From assembly GCA_023091735.1 (NCBI GenBank), contig JALKBU010000032.1, positions 1 through 64,000 on the forward strand: 64,000 nucleotides of DNA. Reading direction: 5' to 3'. Positions 1 through 10,431 of the stretch are shown in pieces. The first letter of the stretch is position 1; each line of letters begins with the position of its first letter. A program made the translations under genes and the position numbers. The notes beneath the pieces are model-generated. The model saw only the letters and a program-made list of their open reading frames with translations. It was not told the DNA's origin and did not search any database. This DNA comes from Trichomonas tenax (lineage: Eukaryota > Parabasalia > Trichomonadida > Trichomonadidae).

Positions 1-91
1 GAGATATGCTATTAGAGACCCCGTGGGGCACTGTGTCTTCATTTACAAGAATCTGCGGGACCATTCGAATTGGTGGCCCATCAGAGTTCAT
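1..91 (-). other. possible truncated ORF at left edge
   Basis: Reading leftwards from an ATG at 91-89, the minus strand stays open for 30 codons to the window edge, beginning M-N-S-D-G-P-P-I-R-M. Two plus-strand frames are also open over this short stretch, so coding direction cannot be settled. It sits just downstream of the poly-T tail of the tRNA gene. I do not recognise the product. Confidence 0.2.
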
Positions 92-101
92 GCAAAAAAA
101 A

Positions 102-175
102 CGCGCCGTCCAGGATTTGAACCTGGATTCTACTGCTCCGTAGGCAGTCGCCTTATCCAATTGGGCCAACGGCGC
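102..175 (-). tRNA. tRNA-Arg (anticodon ACG)
   Basis: The minus strand folds as a complete cloverleaf: a 7-bp acceptor stem GCGCCGT/ACGGCGC, a D arm with GCCCAATTGGATAAGGC, an anticodon arm ACTGC-CTACGGA-GCAGT with anticodon ACG, a 5-base variable loop, and a T arm CCAGG-TTCAAAT-CCTGG. The discriminator base is G. A run of eight T residues follows directly (A-run at 93-101 on the plus strand), the expected RNA polymerase III terminator. There is no intron. ACG reads CGT, and after A34-to-inosine editing also CGC and CGA. B-box-like GGTTCAAAT is present in the T arm. Confidence 0.95.
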
Positions 176-273
176 TTCACATAAATTATTAATATTTTAA
201 ATATCTAATTTTAAATAATCAGTTAACAAGTGATGTCGCTCATAAATTATCCAAAATTTTTTAATGTTTCCTC

Positions 274-635
274 ATGAAGTCCATGGCTGAACGCTTCGAC
301 TTTTATAGCAATGAGAAACAGTTCTACAGTGGTCGATCACAAGAAGAACTGTGTAAAATACTCGATTATGCTCGACTTTCACCTGAATGTTTTACCAAGT
401 TTCACAATTCTTTAGACACTTCCCCTGTGTTTTTGGGTGTTTACATGTCATATTGTCAGATTCATTTTTTAATGGATGGTTCAACGCTGTTTACCCCAAA
501 CTTATATGTAAACTGCTAGCTGAGGCTTTTCCGCATGAATTAACGCATACCATGCAATACATGAGTACCAATAAACTTCAAAAATCAGCTCATAAATTAC
601 GTAATTTCTTCATATCTCAAAAATTCCTACGATGA
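274..635 (+). pseudogene. unrecognised ORF fragment, probably frameshifted
   Basis: Two overlapping plus-strand frames (274-519 and 387-635) each look partly protein-like. The first contains an ILDYARLSPECFTKF stretch and the second a C-terminal FPHELTHTMQYMST stretch. One reading is a single gene broken by a frameshift near 480-500. No domain is recognisable, there is no clear initiator element before 274, and the composition is not decisive. It could equally be chance ORFs. Confidence 0.2.
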
Positions 636-639
636 TCAT

Positions 640-2195
640 TAATTTTGACTTCAAGTTCTCCAAATAAATTGTATACACTATCCACTTCTGTAATAAAAAT
701 ATTATCATACCGTTAACAATTTTAGGTCTAAAATTATTCAATCACGAAAAACAATAATTTCTCATATTTGAGTGCAGAATCGCAAAATACAGGCGAAATC
801 TAGCACCTCCATACACAGAACATCAATCAAATCCAACAAAACGTTGAAATTTTACTGATGGTTTTAACAAAATAATGATGATTACGCTTATTCATGTAAA
901 TTTAATTCTCTCATTGTTATTAGTATCATACAAGGGATCATCTGCTTAATTATAACTACTAAAGCAATATATAAAAAAATTATCATATCAGATCTTAGTA
1001 AAATCTTTAATGTAATTCATTGGATGTATTTGAAATTAAATATTTTCATAATGTGGAACATTTTCACTATGTAATACTCCTTTATCTAATGTTTTTTCAA
1101 AAATGAATGAAAAAAATTGAAAATGTCTATTTTAACGATTTGCTCAATCAGCATTCATTATATAATAATTCTAGAATCCAAATCATTTTTCGGATTTCAT
1201 TTTCTCTCTCTTAAATGTTTGAAAAAAATAACTCTTTTGTTTTCATCAGAGAAATTTTTTCAGCATATTTGAGTGACTCAAAAAAGGGAAAAAACGCACC
1301 AGCAATGTTTCGAACAACCAAACTTTAATCAAAATTCCTGACATCCCCTGCTTTAGACCAGTGGCTAAAGTATTGTGAAACTGGGCATTGTGACCAGAGC
1401 ATGAATAGAGAATTAGATTTGAAGAATAAAAAATTCACCTCAATAATTCTCTATATTTGTTACTGTCATTAATGCAGGAAACATTATTAGATAACAAAAA
1501 TTGAGTTTTTTCAATTGAATTTTTATTCTGTAACAAATTTTTGCTAATCATATTTCTTTTTGATGTCAATAGAGTAAAAATACAGCATTTATTTTGAATT
1601 TTTTGGACAGAAATAAAGGCTTTGTCTGCTCTCTGTCATTTATATTCCTTATTTACTATCGATTTCCTATATATTTTCAAAAGCTGAGTAAGGAAATAAC
1701 ACAAATATTGAAAGGATTATGATATCGAAAACATTGGAGAAAAATCGCATCAAAGACAATCAATGCTCTTCGAAAGTGATTATTTTTCGATAAATTTGTC
1801 AGTATTTTACAGTTAATATCAATGACAAAAACTAAAGTCATCGCTTTCATCCTTGTATTCTCCTTTTAAAATATTACCTGCATGTATCTTAGGAAGGAAA
1901 CCACAGAAAAACATTCTCATTTCTGACTTTTAACTGTATTTTTTCGATATGTTCATCTGATCTCAACATCAATCATTTTCATTCATGAGCTCAATCTCTT
2001 AATCTTATAAATTCCTGTTTCATCATAGATATTCAACTCAATATTGACATTTTCGAAATATATTTGAAATCCAACAAAAAGGACAAAGTAAATCAAATGC
2101 TCAAATATATCGAAACAATGCTATGATGCAGTAAAGTGATAATAAGCAAACTAAAAAAAATTCAAAATATTAAATTTAAAACTACAAATAGAAAT
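640..2195. other. AT-rich intergenic, no gene seen
   Basis: About 1.5 kb without a convincing reading frame, RNA gene or long repeat on either strand. Confidence 0.6.
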
Positions 2196-2747
2196 TTAGA
2201 AGGTACTGAGGAATTCAAGAGCGTTGAAAGTCTTTGTATTGAAAAATCTATATCTGCGAACAATTGAAATAATCTCTTGTTCAACTAATTCAACACTGCA
2301 TTGTTCCAAAACATGTTCTGCATCGGATACTCTAACTCTATCTGTTCCAGGAATGATTTTTTCCATTAAATCGCTTTCTATCTTTTCTTTTAACGGCTTT
2401 ATCTTATTTGTGATGAGTGTAAGGTCCGACTTCGGGAAATCGTCGGGGTTCACTTCCATAATTTCGAATGTATTCTCAGGAGCGCCGTATAATTTGTAAA
2501 TCACGTGATTAATCTCAACATTGGCACCAATATACATGTCGTTGTATCTCGGTGGAGCCTTTGGACGGTAATGAGGGGCCTTGTAGACAAATCCTTCATC
2601 AAATCCGTCAGTTTTATTTTCCCAAACTTTAACTTCGTCGTCCACGAGCGAGAAAATGACAGAAAACTCTCTTTTGTCGTTGTCTGGGTTCTTTGACACC
2701 ATTTTGGCCAAAAATCTCAACTCTTTGTACGGCTTCTCTTGATTCAT
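2196..2747 (-). CDS. DM10-domain protein, EFHC/Rib72-like axonemal
   Basis: A 183-aa protein whose residues ~8-115 match one DM10 domain: it opens LRFLAKMVS, has REFSVIFSLVDDEVKVWE, and later MYIGANVEI and the FEIMEVNPDDFP segment seen after the third DM10 of EFHC1/EFHC2/Rib72. Those proteins are microtubule inner proteins of ciliary doublets and usually carry three DM10 domains, with EF-hands in some. This one has a single DM10 plus a ~65-residue charged tail, so it is a short form. The gene starts at an ATG 21 bases downstream of an initiator-like TCACTT (2769-2774, minus), so it looks promoter-equipped and complete. A role in the flagellar axoneme is inferred from the family. Confidence 0.8.
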   Translation of the reverse strand: MNQEKPYKELRFLAKMVSKNPDNDKREFSVIFSLVDDEVKVWENKTDGFDEGFVYKAPHYRPKAPPRYNDMYIGANVEINHVIYKLYGAPENTFEIMEVNPDDFPKSDLTLITNKIKPLKEKIESDLMEKIIPGTDRVRVSDAEHVLEQCSVELVEQEIISIVRRYRFFNTKTFNALEFLSTF

Positions 2748-3395
2748 TCTAAATTAACGAATTTATAAAAGTGACAATATAAATTGTCACGTTTTTATAT
2801 AAGATTTTATATTTTTCTATTATTTTGAGCTTAAACTTTTCCCATAATCATATTTTGATAAATAGAATCCAACGCAATAAATGAAATCAATATTTCATTT
2901 TATGATTTCGATCTTTCTAGAGAAAATTCTCATTTGTAAAACTTCTTCAATAAAGCATTTATTAACTTTCCAAGATAACTACAATATGTATCTACTTACT
3001 TGCTTTATTTTTACCATTAATATTTTCTATTGTTATTAAATGAAATAGTGTTATTTTCATCGAAGTTCGATTATGTAATTTGATATTGGATTTCTTTGAT
3101 ACACATTTAGAATAAATCAGAAATTGCTAGACAAAGATATCTACTACTAAAATATTCAGAATATTCTAAAAAATCTCCTGATAACAGTCATTTTTGAATC
3201 AATAATTCTAATATTACAATATGTTTGTTTAGCTTGCTCATTATTACAAATATAATCTATATCTTAATCTATAAAGAACTGTTGTTTTGGTTTTTTGATT
3301 TGATGTTTTGAGTTGGGTCAAATGGTAAATTAAAAATATAAAAGGGTGTCGAAAAAATAAAGAGGGAAATGATTTTAAAATTCGTTGGTTTTTAA
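2748..3395. other. intergenic between divergent genes
   Basis: AT-rich spacer between the DM10 gene (minus) and the 211-aa gene (plus). The minus-strand initiator-like TCACTT lies at 2769-2774. Nothing else is recognised. Confidence 0.5.
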
Positions 3396-4031
3396 ATGAC
3401 TGTTCCTGACAAAGTTATAGAGAACAGAAAGAAGATAATGGATTCAAATATCTTCGGGGAACGAAGAGAGTCACCGAGAAGACGTCCACAAGCGCAAGAA
3501 GTGCAACAAACAGTTCGCGCACCTCCACCTGTTATAGAGAAGTCAGAATACGAACAAGTTCGAAAATCTTATGACCCTAAGCAGGGATTTCAGCGCTTCA
3601 ATTTCCTTATTCCTCCTAAAACGAACGTTCCAAAAATCGAAAATGTACCACCAAGACTTCCTTTACCTGTAACACAGCCATTTCCTGATGTTAAATTCGA
3701 AACAAACAATGAAAAACCAAATTTCGACATGGGAATCAAAGCTTATAAAATCGAAAATCATTTTAAGCCTGTTAAGATGCCACTGCATGGTATTGATGAT
3801 CTCCGCAAGATAAAGGAAGAGATAAACCTGTCAAACGTTGAATTCGCGTTTAAATTAAATCAATTATTTTCGACAACACATAGAAATCTCTCTCTCGAAC
3901 GAAATCCGCCAACGAGTCAAGAATCTATGATGAGCAAAGAGTCCATAAAAACACCTGAGTATCCAACACTTCAAAAACTCGACACTGAAACAGAATACAT
4001 CGATCCTTCATCTTCGGGATATGCTCCTTAA
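3396..4031 (+). CDS. hypothetical 211-aa basic, proline-rich protein
   Basis: An ORF of 211 codons with coding-like composition, more GC than its flanks and regular codon use. No known domain is visible. The N-terminal half is Arg/Pro-rich and probably disordered (ERRESPRRRPQAQE, then VRAPPPVIE). The middle (~60-140) has repeated Pro-Lys-Val/Ile-Pro patterns and ends in a short amphipathic helix around DDLRKIKEEINLSNVEFAF. There is no signal peptide or membrane segment. It sits divergent to the DM10 axonemal gene, so a cytoskeletal partner is possible but unsupported. No clear TCA-Py-(A/T) initiator is obvious just upstream. Confidence 0.65.
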   Translation: MTVPDKVIENRKKIMDSNIFGERRESPRRRPQAQEVQQTVRAPPPVIEKSEYEQVRKSYDPKQGFQRFNFLIPPKTNVPKIENVPPRLPLPVTQPFPDVKFETNNEKPNFDMGIKAYKIENHFKPVKMPLHGIDDLRKIKEEINLSNVEFAFKLNQLFSTTHRNLSLERNPPTSQESMMSKESIKTPEYPTLQKLDTETEYIDPSSSGYAP

Positions 4032-4760
4032 GAACGTTTATACTGATTTTTCTCTCTTAACTTCAAATTATTCAACATATTCTTTCATATTCTACTGAAG
4101 AATCAAAAATCATGGGTTTTTACATTATATTCGACAACTTAATGATTGACATTGATCAAAAATGTTCGGTTTTAAATTCAATAATATCATCCTTTTAAAG
4201 AAAATTAACACAGAAATGCGAGTATGGATGACTATACATATCATGGTTCTATGTGTTCCAGAATCTCCTACATATTAATACTTCTTTTTCAGCGAAATAA
4301 AGAAATTATATCACCAATTTTTATTGAAAAGATTATTTTTAACGTAACCAATTTCCATAATTTTACTAACTTATATTCATGATCAACAAGTATTGCCAAA
4401 TTAAGGAGTTTATTTATTTTGAAAAATTGAAATATTGCACCACAATAAATTTAATGATAAATAATTTTCCGTCGCCTAAAATTAAATCATTTCAGTGATT
4501 TAATAATTCTTGAAATTGATTATTGAGCAAGAAATTAGAACATATTAACTAATTTTTATATAAATATTTTTATGCATTTCAAAAATGAACTTTTGATTTG
4601 AGCTTTTTAAGCAATATTTGACCGCTTCAAGATCACTCATATACAAGTAGAGGCATAGAGCTGATGTTTTGTAACATAATATCTGTCAAAATGCAGTGTT
4701 TATTCAAAATGAAAAATATAATTTAGACATAATTGTATATTTATTCGACTAAGCAGGATT
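4032..4760. other. intergenic, convergent genes
   Basis: AT-rich spacer between convergent genes, with no ORF or repeat of note. Confidence 0.5.
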
Positions 4761-6338
4761 TTAGACCTTGGCATCTTCACCGCCGGCGGACTGGTTCTTG
4801 TTCCTACGGAGAACAACAACAGTAACAACAATAGCGATGATGATAATAACAACGACAGCAACAGAGACACCAATAGCTATCTTCTGGCCGCTTGTGAGTG
4901 ATCCCTGGGACTGCTCATCGCCTGCGTCATCATCTGGTAATCTGTAGATCAAGACCTCAGATCCGGGCCATGGTGTGTGTGTCTTACCCTTTCGACCCGT
5001 CATGTTCTTTGACATGGAGCCGATATAGATTGATTTGCAGTCTGGTCCCCATGTGATATCAGAGCCGAAGCCATTGGCTGTGTCGTTGTAAACCTTGCCC
5101 AAGAATTCTTCGGCCTTGGCATACTTACCATCATTACCCTTACGGAAGAATGTGATGTAAGTAACTTTTCTGGCCATAGCAACATCGAAACGAGAAGCCT
5201 GCATTGTGTAGAAAACAGAATCATCGCAGAAACCAGAGGATGACCAGCCGTACTCGCCTGTGTAGTCGATGGCCTGTGCTGTATGCCATCCTTCTGCATT
5301 CTTCTCAAGAACGTAGAAAGTGTTATTGTTATCTGTGTAAGAAGCAGTAACACCGAAAACATTCTGATTTCTGATCGGCATTGTGACTGGGCTACCGTAG
5401 TTCGAGTATTCCTTGCCATTTGGAGCGTCTGGAACTGGAATTGTGTAAGCGACAGTCCACTCTTCCTTATCTCTTCTGTTCAAAACGACTGTGCCGAAGT
5501 CCTTTTCGAATGCAATGCCCTTCTTGGAGTTTGCCCAGATGTATGTAGCAACAATTAATGTTGATGCATCAACAAACTGGAGGGAAGCGCCGAACTTGAA
5601 GTACCTTCCTGTGGTGTTGATCTTGTCGTATGCAGCTGCAGGCTCAATACGCTGCCAGTTGCCCCAAGACTTGGAATCAGCATTCTGCTGTGTGATGAAG
5701 ACGACACCTTGATCCTTTGGAAGGAAGTTTGGCTTGTTGTAGTAAGCAGAGGCGATAATCTGGCAATCTGGTGTGGCTGTTAATGATCTGCCTAAGCCTT
5801 GGCCTTCATCGTAGTTTTTAGGATTAACGGCAGCAGAGACAGGGTTCTTGTTGTAAAGAAGAGCTGATTGTTCCCACTTCTTCGAATCTTTATTGTAATC
5901 CCAAACAACGACTGCGCCAACCTGATCAAGGAAGACACCATTAACATCCTTGACGTCAGAGTATGGAGCGCCGGCAACAATTCTGTTACCATCATCCGAA
6001 ATAACAACTGTAGATCCCATATTGAAAACGTGGCAGTTCTCATCATCCTTAGGATAAAGTGGATCACCCATTAACTTGTATTCCTGTGCTTCAGCGTCAT
6101 ATTCATAGACATAAAGTGCACCGGTGGCATTTCCTGTCCTATCATCGATACTACGCGTTGTATCCATATCAGCATAGTTATTCCAGCTTGCGCCAACGAC
6201 GAGTCTATTCGGTGAAGCAGAAGAAACGGCGACAGCACGGCCATAGATTCCCCATTTGTCTGGATCTGGTCTTAATGTCTGCTTCAGCTCCCACACAAGT
6301 TCCTGGCAGTGTGCAGAGGTTACTAAGAACCCGAGCAT
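4761..6338 (-). CDS. type I membrane protein with FG-GAP/beta-propeller-like repeats
   Basis: 525 aa, much richer in GC and in preferred codons than its surroundings, suggesting strong expression. A short N-terminal hydrophobic leader (residues 1-11) precedes an ectodomain with propeller-like blades: GRAVAVSSASPNRLVVGAS near 33-52, GSTVVISDDGNRIVAGAP near 107-125, GRSLTATPDCQIIASA, FGASLQFVDASTLIVAT and NGFGSDITWGPDCKSIYIG. A single membrane helix (~487-510) is followed by a 15-residue cytosolic tail starting RRNKNQ. The design suggests a surface protein. FG-GAP blades are known from integrin alpha chains, but ligand and function here are unknown. No in-frame ATG lies upstream before a stop, which fixes the start. 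Confidence 0.85.
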   Translation of the reverse strand: MLGFLVTSAHCQELVWELKQTLRPDPDKWGIYGRAVAVSSASPNRLVVGASWNNYADMDTTRSIDDRTGNATGALYVYEYDAEAQEYKLMGDPLYPKDDENCHVFNMGSTVVISDDGNRIVAGAPYSDVKDVNGVFLDQVGAVVVWDYNKDSKKWEQSALLYNKNPVSAAVNPKNYDEGQGLGRSLTATPDCQIIASAYYNKPNFLPKDQGVVFITQQNADSKSWGNWQRIEPAAAYDKINTTGRYFKFGASLQFVDASTLIVATYIWANSKKGIAFEKDFGTVVLNRRDKEEWTVAYTIPVPDAPNGKEYSNYGSPVTMPIRNQNVFGVTASYTDNNNTFYVLEKNAEGWHTAQAIDYTGEYGWSSSGFCDDSVFYTMQASRFDVAMARKVTYITFFRKGNDGKYAKAEEFLGKVYNDTANGFGSDITWGPDCKSIYIGSMSKNMTGRKGKTHTPWPGSEVLIYRLPDDDAGDEQSQGSLTSGQKIAIGVSVAVVVIIIIAIVVTVVVLRRNKNQSAGGEDAKV

Positions 6339-7486
6339 AGATGCAAAGTTTATTGCAACAGAATTTTCAATGGCTGCAAATGTATGATTATAGTCAAAGA
6401 ATTATAAAATCTATAATTTGACACTACAGATTTTGTGTGTGCTCTCAATATAATTCTTCCGTTATATTGCAATGCACCACATAAAAAGAATAAGTAAAAA
6501 TTAATATCGTTTTATTTTGTGAAAAAAAACATTTCTAAATTCAATTTTTTAAAGGAATATTCAAATTTTGATTTCTATCGTTTTTTTCTGTGTAGGAGAC
6601 TCTATTTTCTGACAAATATTTATTGTCCGTCAGAAAAAGGCCGGGATTGGAATTTGACTAGAAAATAATCGGAATAAACGATTATTTTTGCCTCAAAATG
6701 TAAAATTGATTGGAAAATAATCGTAATAACGATTATTTTCCAATCAATTTTAACGTTTTTGAGTCTAAATTAATCGTCTGACTCGATTGTTTAAAGGCGG
6801 TTTGAAAAATCATTATATCTATCGATGGACCTCTGAGGCCTTAAGTAATTAAATTGGCATGGATTTCGGACCATATTGATTTTTTGTGTTTTGATTTTTG
6901 CATATTTTCCCGTTTTGAATTTAAACATAATTATGATATGTTATGCACATGCTAAATATAAAATATATAACACTTTTCAATTTCGATTTTCATTTCCCAA
7001 CAAAAATCATTTTTTGTGAATTAGCAGTAATAAGAGCCTTATGAGCACATTAATGATGAGGTTAAAAACACCTATAACTCTTTTTTACGTAAATAATATC
7101 AATATCAGTTCCATAATATGATGTATTTGAATGAAATTAAACATTTACTTTCTGAAGTTTATTTTTTGTTGAAGAAGAAAAAAACACGTTAAAATGAGTC
7201 GATGAAACTCATTAAATAAACTTGAAAAACAGTATATTTTGGGTTTGCAGGGCCTCCCGTTGCGAATAAACAGCTTTTTGTTTTTTTTTTCTTTGAGGTT
7301 TTGTTTTGAACTATGAAATAACTTATTGAATCGAGACTATGAAAAATGGATATCAAATGGCTCAAAATAACTGCACCACGCACTGTAAGTTTTAAAACAC
7401 GATTATTTTGAGATTCAATTTTTTCTTATTGATGATAACTTTGTTCTAAAGGTTATAAATACAATATCTAGGTTCTTGCTGTTATA
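6339..7486. other. intergenic with hairpins
   Basis: 1.1 kb without a supported gene. It holds the inverted repeat described at 6662-6765. A 64-codon minus ORF at 7189-7383 has no coding signs. Confidence 0.5.
6702..6751. repeat. perfect 22-bp-arm hairpin, TAATAA loop
   Basis: The left arm 6702-6723 and right arm 6730-6751 are perfect reverse complements around a 6-base TAATAA loop. Weaker pairing continues outward (CTCAAAA against TTTTGAG). A second small hairpin with the same core, AAAATAATCG/CGATTATTTT, lies just to the left at 6662-6688. The structure could be a small foldback element or simply a palindrome; no coding link is visible. Confidence 0.85.
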
Positions 7487-7491
7487 TCTGT

Positions 7492-7796
7492 AGTAGTATA
7501 TGAAGTGTGCTTTTTAGGTCCACTCAAAATTCTTCAGTGTATGGTTCGTTTCTCAGTTCCTCTTCCTCCACAAAAAATTTTCAACAGTGTACCTAAAAAA
7601 GCAACACTTCATATATATTTATCACCAATGTTGAGAATTATCTAATCCCACCTATGATTTCATCCATTTCTCAATAAATTTTAAAATTTATCCCTTAGCC
7701 CTCAAAGGTGTCAGTTTGCGTCAAAGTGATTCCGACATGGGCGGAATTAGTGATGAAAAATAAAAAATTATAGAGTAAATGATTTAAGTTTATTTA
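7492..7796 (+). repeat. left terminal inverted repeat of Maverick
   Basis: Reverse complement of 9609-9913. On reading the two arms against each other I saw no mismatch in the parts compared. The stop codon of the 174-aa ORF (7790) falls inside it. Confidence 0.9.
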
Positions 7797-8314
7797 TTCA
7801 GTCGCTGCTTAATCCAACCGCCAGCGTCTTTAATAACTTGTCGAGTTGTTGAGCCATCACCTGAACCGCTCCAATCGTCGACAACACCAGTCCCAACATT
7901 TACACCCATCGCAATTGCAATCGGTGAAATGATTTTACGAATGATCTTTACAGAATTTTCCCCTGTCTTAGGTCCGAACAGTTGCTGAGCGCCTACCTGT
8001 TCCCAATAAGCCTTAACCATGGGAGCTATCAATTTTGTGAATATAGAGAACACACTCAATTCTTTCTTTGGTTTAACTGGCATCTTATATCCTGTACGTT
8101 CTAACATTGAACCTTCAGATGTTGTATGAATGCTAAACCTCCATGGATTGTTAGGGTCTGCCTTAATGTCATATGCGTAATTTAATGCCCATTCTTTCAT
8201 TGGTTCAGATGCTCTCTTTTCTGCTGTACTATGTGCTCCAAAATTTGCATTTCTGATGGCGTAATCTGAAGCTTTTAATTTATAACCATTAATTATAAAC
8301 GGTTTACTTGCCAT
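7790..8314 (-). CDS. Maverick-encoded 174-aa protein, unknown function
   Basis: An intact ORF reading outwards to the left, ending within the terminal repeat. It starts M-A-S-K-P-F-I-I-N-G and is basic and soluble, with a weak hydrophobic patch near 130-145 (SPIAIAMGVNVGTGVVDDW) and a C-terminal GGWIKQRLNK. No catalytic motif of polymerase, integrase, protease or ATPase is visible. Its position next to the left repeat and its intactness suggest an accessory or virion-like gene of the element. The family is inferred from location, not from a recognised domain. Confidence 0.6.
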   Translation of the reverse strand: MASKPFIINGYKLKASDYAIRNANFGAHSTAEKRASEPMKEWALNYAYDIKADPNNPWRFSIHTTSEGSMLERTGYKMPVKPKKELSVFSIFTKLIAPMVKAYWEQVGAQQLFGPKTGENSVKIIRKIISPIAIAMGVNVGTGVVDDWSGSGDGSTTRQVIKDAGGWIKQRLNK

Positions 8315-8374
8315 ATTATATAACTTATGTAATGTTTATATGAGATTAAATTTAAATAGTAATGATGAATTAAT

Positions 8375-9035
8375 AAATTATTATGTTCAAACAGTAAAAA
8401 TATTTTACATGAGGAGGCTATTAGTAATAAGCGGAAGTATGCAAAATTTGAGACATTATGGAAGGGTATACGTTCGCGATTGTTGGGTATTCCTAAGGTA
8501 ATGTCTGATAATGAAATGTATGAAATATATAAATCATATTACGAAAATGAGAATAAAGAATATAAGAAGAAACATAAGAAGAATGAAAAGATGGAAGAAA
8601 GAATAAACGAAAAATTAAAAGGTACTGAAGGCAGAGGTGATAAATTAGGTAGTGAGCAGATGATTTTTAAGGCTTCACCTTGGAAAAATAAAATTAAGTT
8701 TCAAAATTTTGCTAATAGTCTTATTCATGAATATAATTCTTCACCTCATTCATCATTCAGTAAATTTTTGAAATCCCCAACCTCACCAAATGACATAACC
8801 CCAGAAACGGAACGTTTATATTGTCTTCATCTCTCTAAAGAAAATTTTATAACTTCATCAATCGAAAAATTTGACTTAGTCGGTCATATTGTCAAAATTT
8901 ACAACGAAGTGCATTTTATGGATAAATTAAAACATAAAACATTAAGGGGAACATTTAAAGTTCTCAAAAAAGAAGAGGGTTTATTTGTTTGTGAATCTTT
9001 AACAAATAATAAAATCGTTAAATGTCCTCGATGGA
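8375..9035 (+). pseudogene. Maverick ORF fragment, 5' and 3' truncated
   Basis: The plus frame is open from about 8375 with no ATG before 8502. It encodes a highly charged Lys/Glu segment (YKKKHKKNEKMEERINEK) followed by a more ordinary globular stretch to about GLFVCESLTNNKIVK. Beyond ~9030 the same frame becomes a hydrophobic run that is the antisense of the acidic minus-strand gene 8999-9346. The true gene therefore appears to end at a deletion junction near 9030. The missing start points to a second junction near 8370. Product unknown. Confidence 0.5.
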
Positions 9036-9346
9036 TGTTCATTAATTTCATTTCTTATCTCTTCCTCTTTCTTCACATCATTATCGTAAAATTCATCTTC
9101 TCCTCTTCTTTCATCACAAACGTTATTATCAATTTCATATTCATCTTTTGGATATAAAAACCTTAAAATATCTTCTTTGTTAATTTTTTCATTATACCCA
9201 AAATCATTTAACATCTCAGCAAACATCTTAACATTTCTTAAATAATAACTGCTTGTCTCTATTTCTGCCTCATCTAAAATATTTTTTATTTCTTCATGTG
9301 TAAAATCAGAAGTTAAAATGTCTGATGTTCTCACTCTCTGCGGCAT
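8999..9346 (-). CDS. Maverick small acidic protein, possibly 3'-truncated
   Basis: 115 aa starting just inside the right terminal repeat and reading inwards. It is acidic and helical, with a DFTHEEIKNILDEAEIE segment that looks like a small helical domain and an Asp/Glu-rich C-terminal half. The last few residues (RTFNDFIIC) overlap the presumed deletion junction with the plus-strand ORF, so the natural C-terminus may differ. No known domain is recognised. Confidence 0.5.
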   Translation of the reverse strand: MPQRVRTSDILTSDFTHEEIKNILDEAEIETSSYYLRNVKMFAEMLNDFGYNEKINKEDILRFLYPKDEYEIDNNVCDERRGEDEFYDNDVKKEEEIRNEINEHPSRTFNDFIIC

Positions 9347-9608
9347 TTATATAAAAATAAAAATAAAAAATAAAATAAAAATAGACCTAATTTTCCAAAC
9401 ATGAAATTTTCAGAAAATTTAAATTATTCATTAGCATTATATCATTAATTTCCATAAATTTTCATAAATGTTTATACATTTTGTTCATTATACAACCCCG
9501 CACGCCTTCACTAACGTGCTGACGATTATTTACATTCAATATTCAAAAAACAGCCGTTTTTATGTTTTTTTGCGTTTGTAGTTTTCATTCAATTTTTCAC
9601 TACTCTCT

Positions 9609-9913
9609 TAAATAAACTTAAATCATTTACTCTATAATTTTTTATTTTTCATCACTAATTCCGCCCATGTCGGAATCACTTTGACGCAAACTGACACCTT
9701 TGAGGGCTAAGGGATAAATTTTAAAATTTATTGAGAAATGGATGAAATCATAGGTGGGATTAGATAATTCTCAACATTGGTGATAAATATATATGAAGTG
9801 TTGCTTTTTTAGGTACACTGTTGAAAATTTTTTGTGGAGGAAGAGGAACTGAGAAACGAACCATACACTGAAGAATTTTGAGTGGACCTAAAAAGCACAC
9901 TTCATATACTACT
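9609..9913 (-). repeat. right terminal inverted repeat of Maverick
   Basis: Mirror copy of 7492-7796, ending CACTTCATATACTACT directly before the TCTGT target duplication. Confidence 0.9.
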
Positions 9914-9918
9914 TCTGT

Positions 9919-10420
9919 AAGGTCCATTTGAGTTGATTTTGTTCATTGAAAATCTAAAACTTAATATCACTCGGTTAATTTATAAATAAAGAGACCTTCA
10001 ATAATATTGTTATTGGCCAAGGTCTATGGCCTGAATAATAAAAATGTTTGCTTTGATTTTTTTTATAAAAGCTTTGCAGCCTTTTGGACTATACACAATC
10101 AGAAAACACGGAAAATATAAGAAAATTACCTATGTAATAAGTCATTTTAAACTTTATATTGAAAAAATAAATTCAATTATCACAGATAACCATTTTTGTT
10201 ATAGATTCATGATATCAGGATCAATGTATATCTATTTGTATCAATACAGAAATTTAAAACGAAATATTTTTCCAAAAAATATATTCAGAATAAAATCTTT
10301 CCAAACATTGATGAATATATTCAATAAAAATTAAATTTCACTTTTTCATAATTAATTCTAGTTTAATTATGATCGAAAGTATCCGAAAGTGATGAAATGT
10401 GTATAAGGTTTCCAAAAGTA
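9919..10420. other. intergenic, AT-rich
   Basis: Contains only a very AT-rich 96-codon plus ORF (10044-10334) with no coding signs. Confidence 0.5.
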
Positions 10421-10426
10421 TCATTA
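10421..10426 (+). promoter_or_regulatory. initiator TCATTA fixing the start at 10432
   Basis: A match to the parabasalid initiator (TCA-Py-A/T) six bases before the ATG at 10432. It excludes the upstream GTG at 10399 as a start. Confidence 0.6.
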
Positions 10427-10431
10427 TTTTT

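Larger units (their letters stand above)
7487..9918. mobile_element. Maverick/Polinton, internally deleted, with TSD
   Basis: The element 7492-9913 (2,422 bp) is bounded by 305-bp terminal inverted repeats that begin AGTAGTATATGAAGTG, and flanked by the direct repeat TCTGT (7487-7491 and 9914-9918). AG..CT termini, long inverted repeats and 5-6 bp target duplications are hallmarks of Mavericks, which are abundant in T. vaginalis. Full-length copies are typically 15-20 kb with polymerase B, integrase, protease and capsid genes, none of which remain here. What is left is one terminal gene on each side and part of a third, so most of the interior has been lost. Confidence 0.9.

Noticed and set aside
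9030..9157. Hydrophobic C-terminus of the plus ORF 8480-9157
   Set aside because: It is the reverse complement of the acidic minus-strand Maverick gene, so the membrane-like segment is an artefact.
10044..10334. 96-codon ORF after the first Maverick
   Set aside because: Very AT-rich residues, no initiator, no domain.
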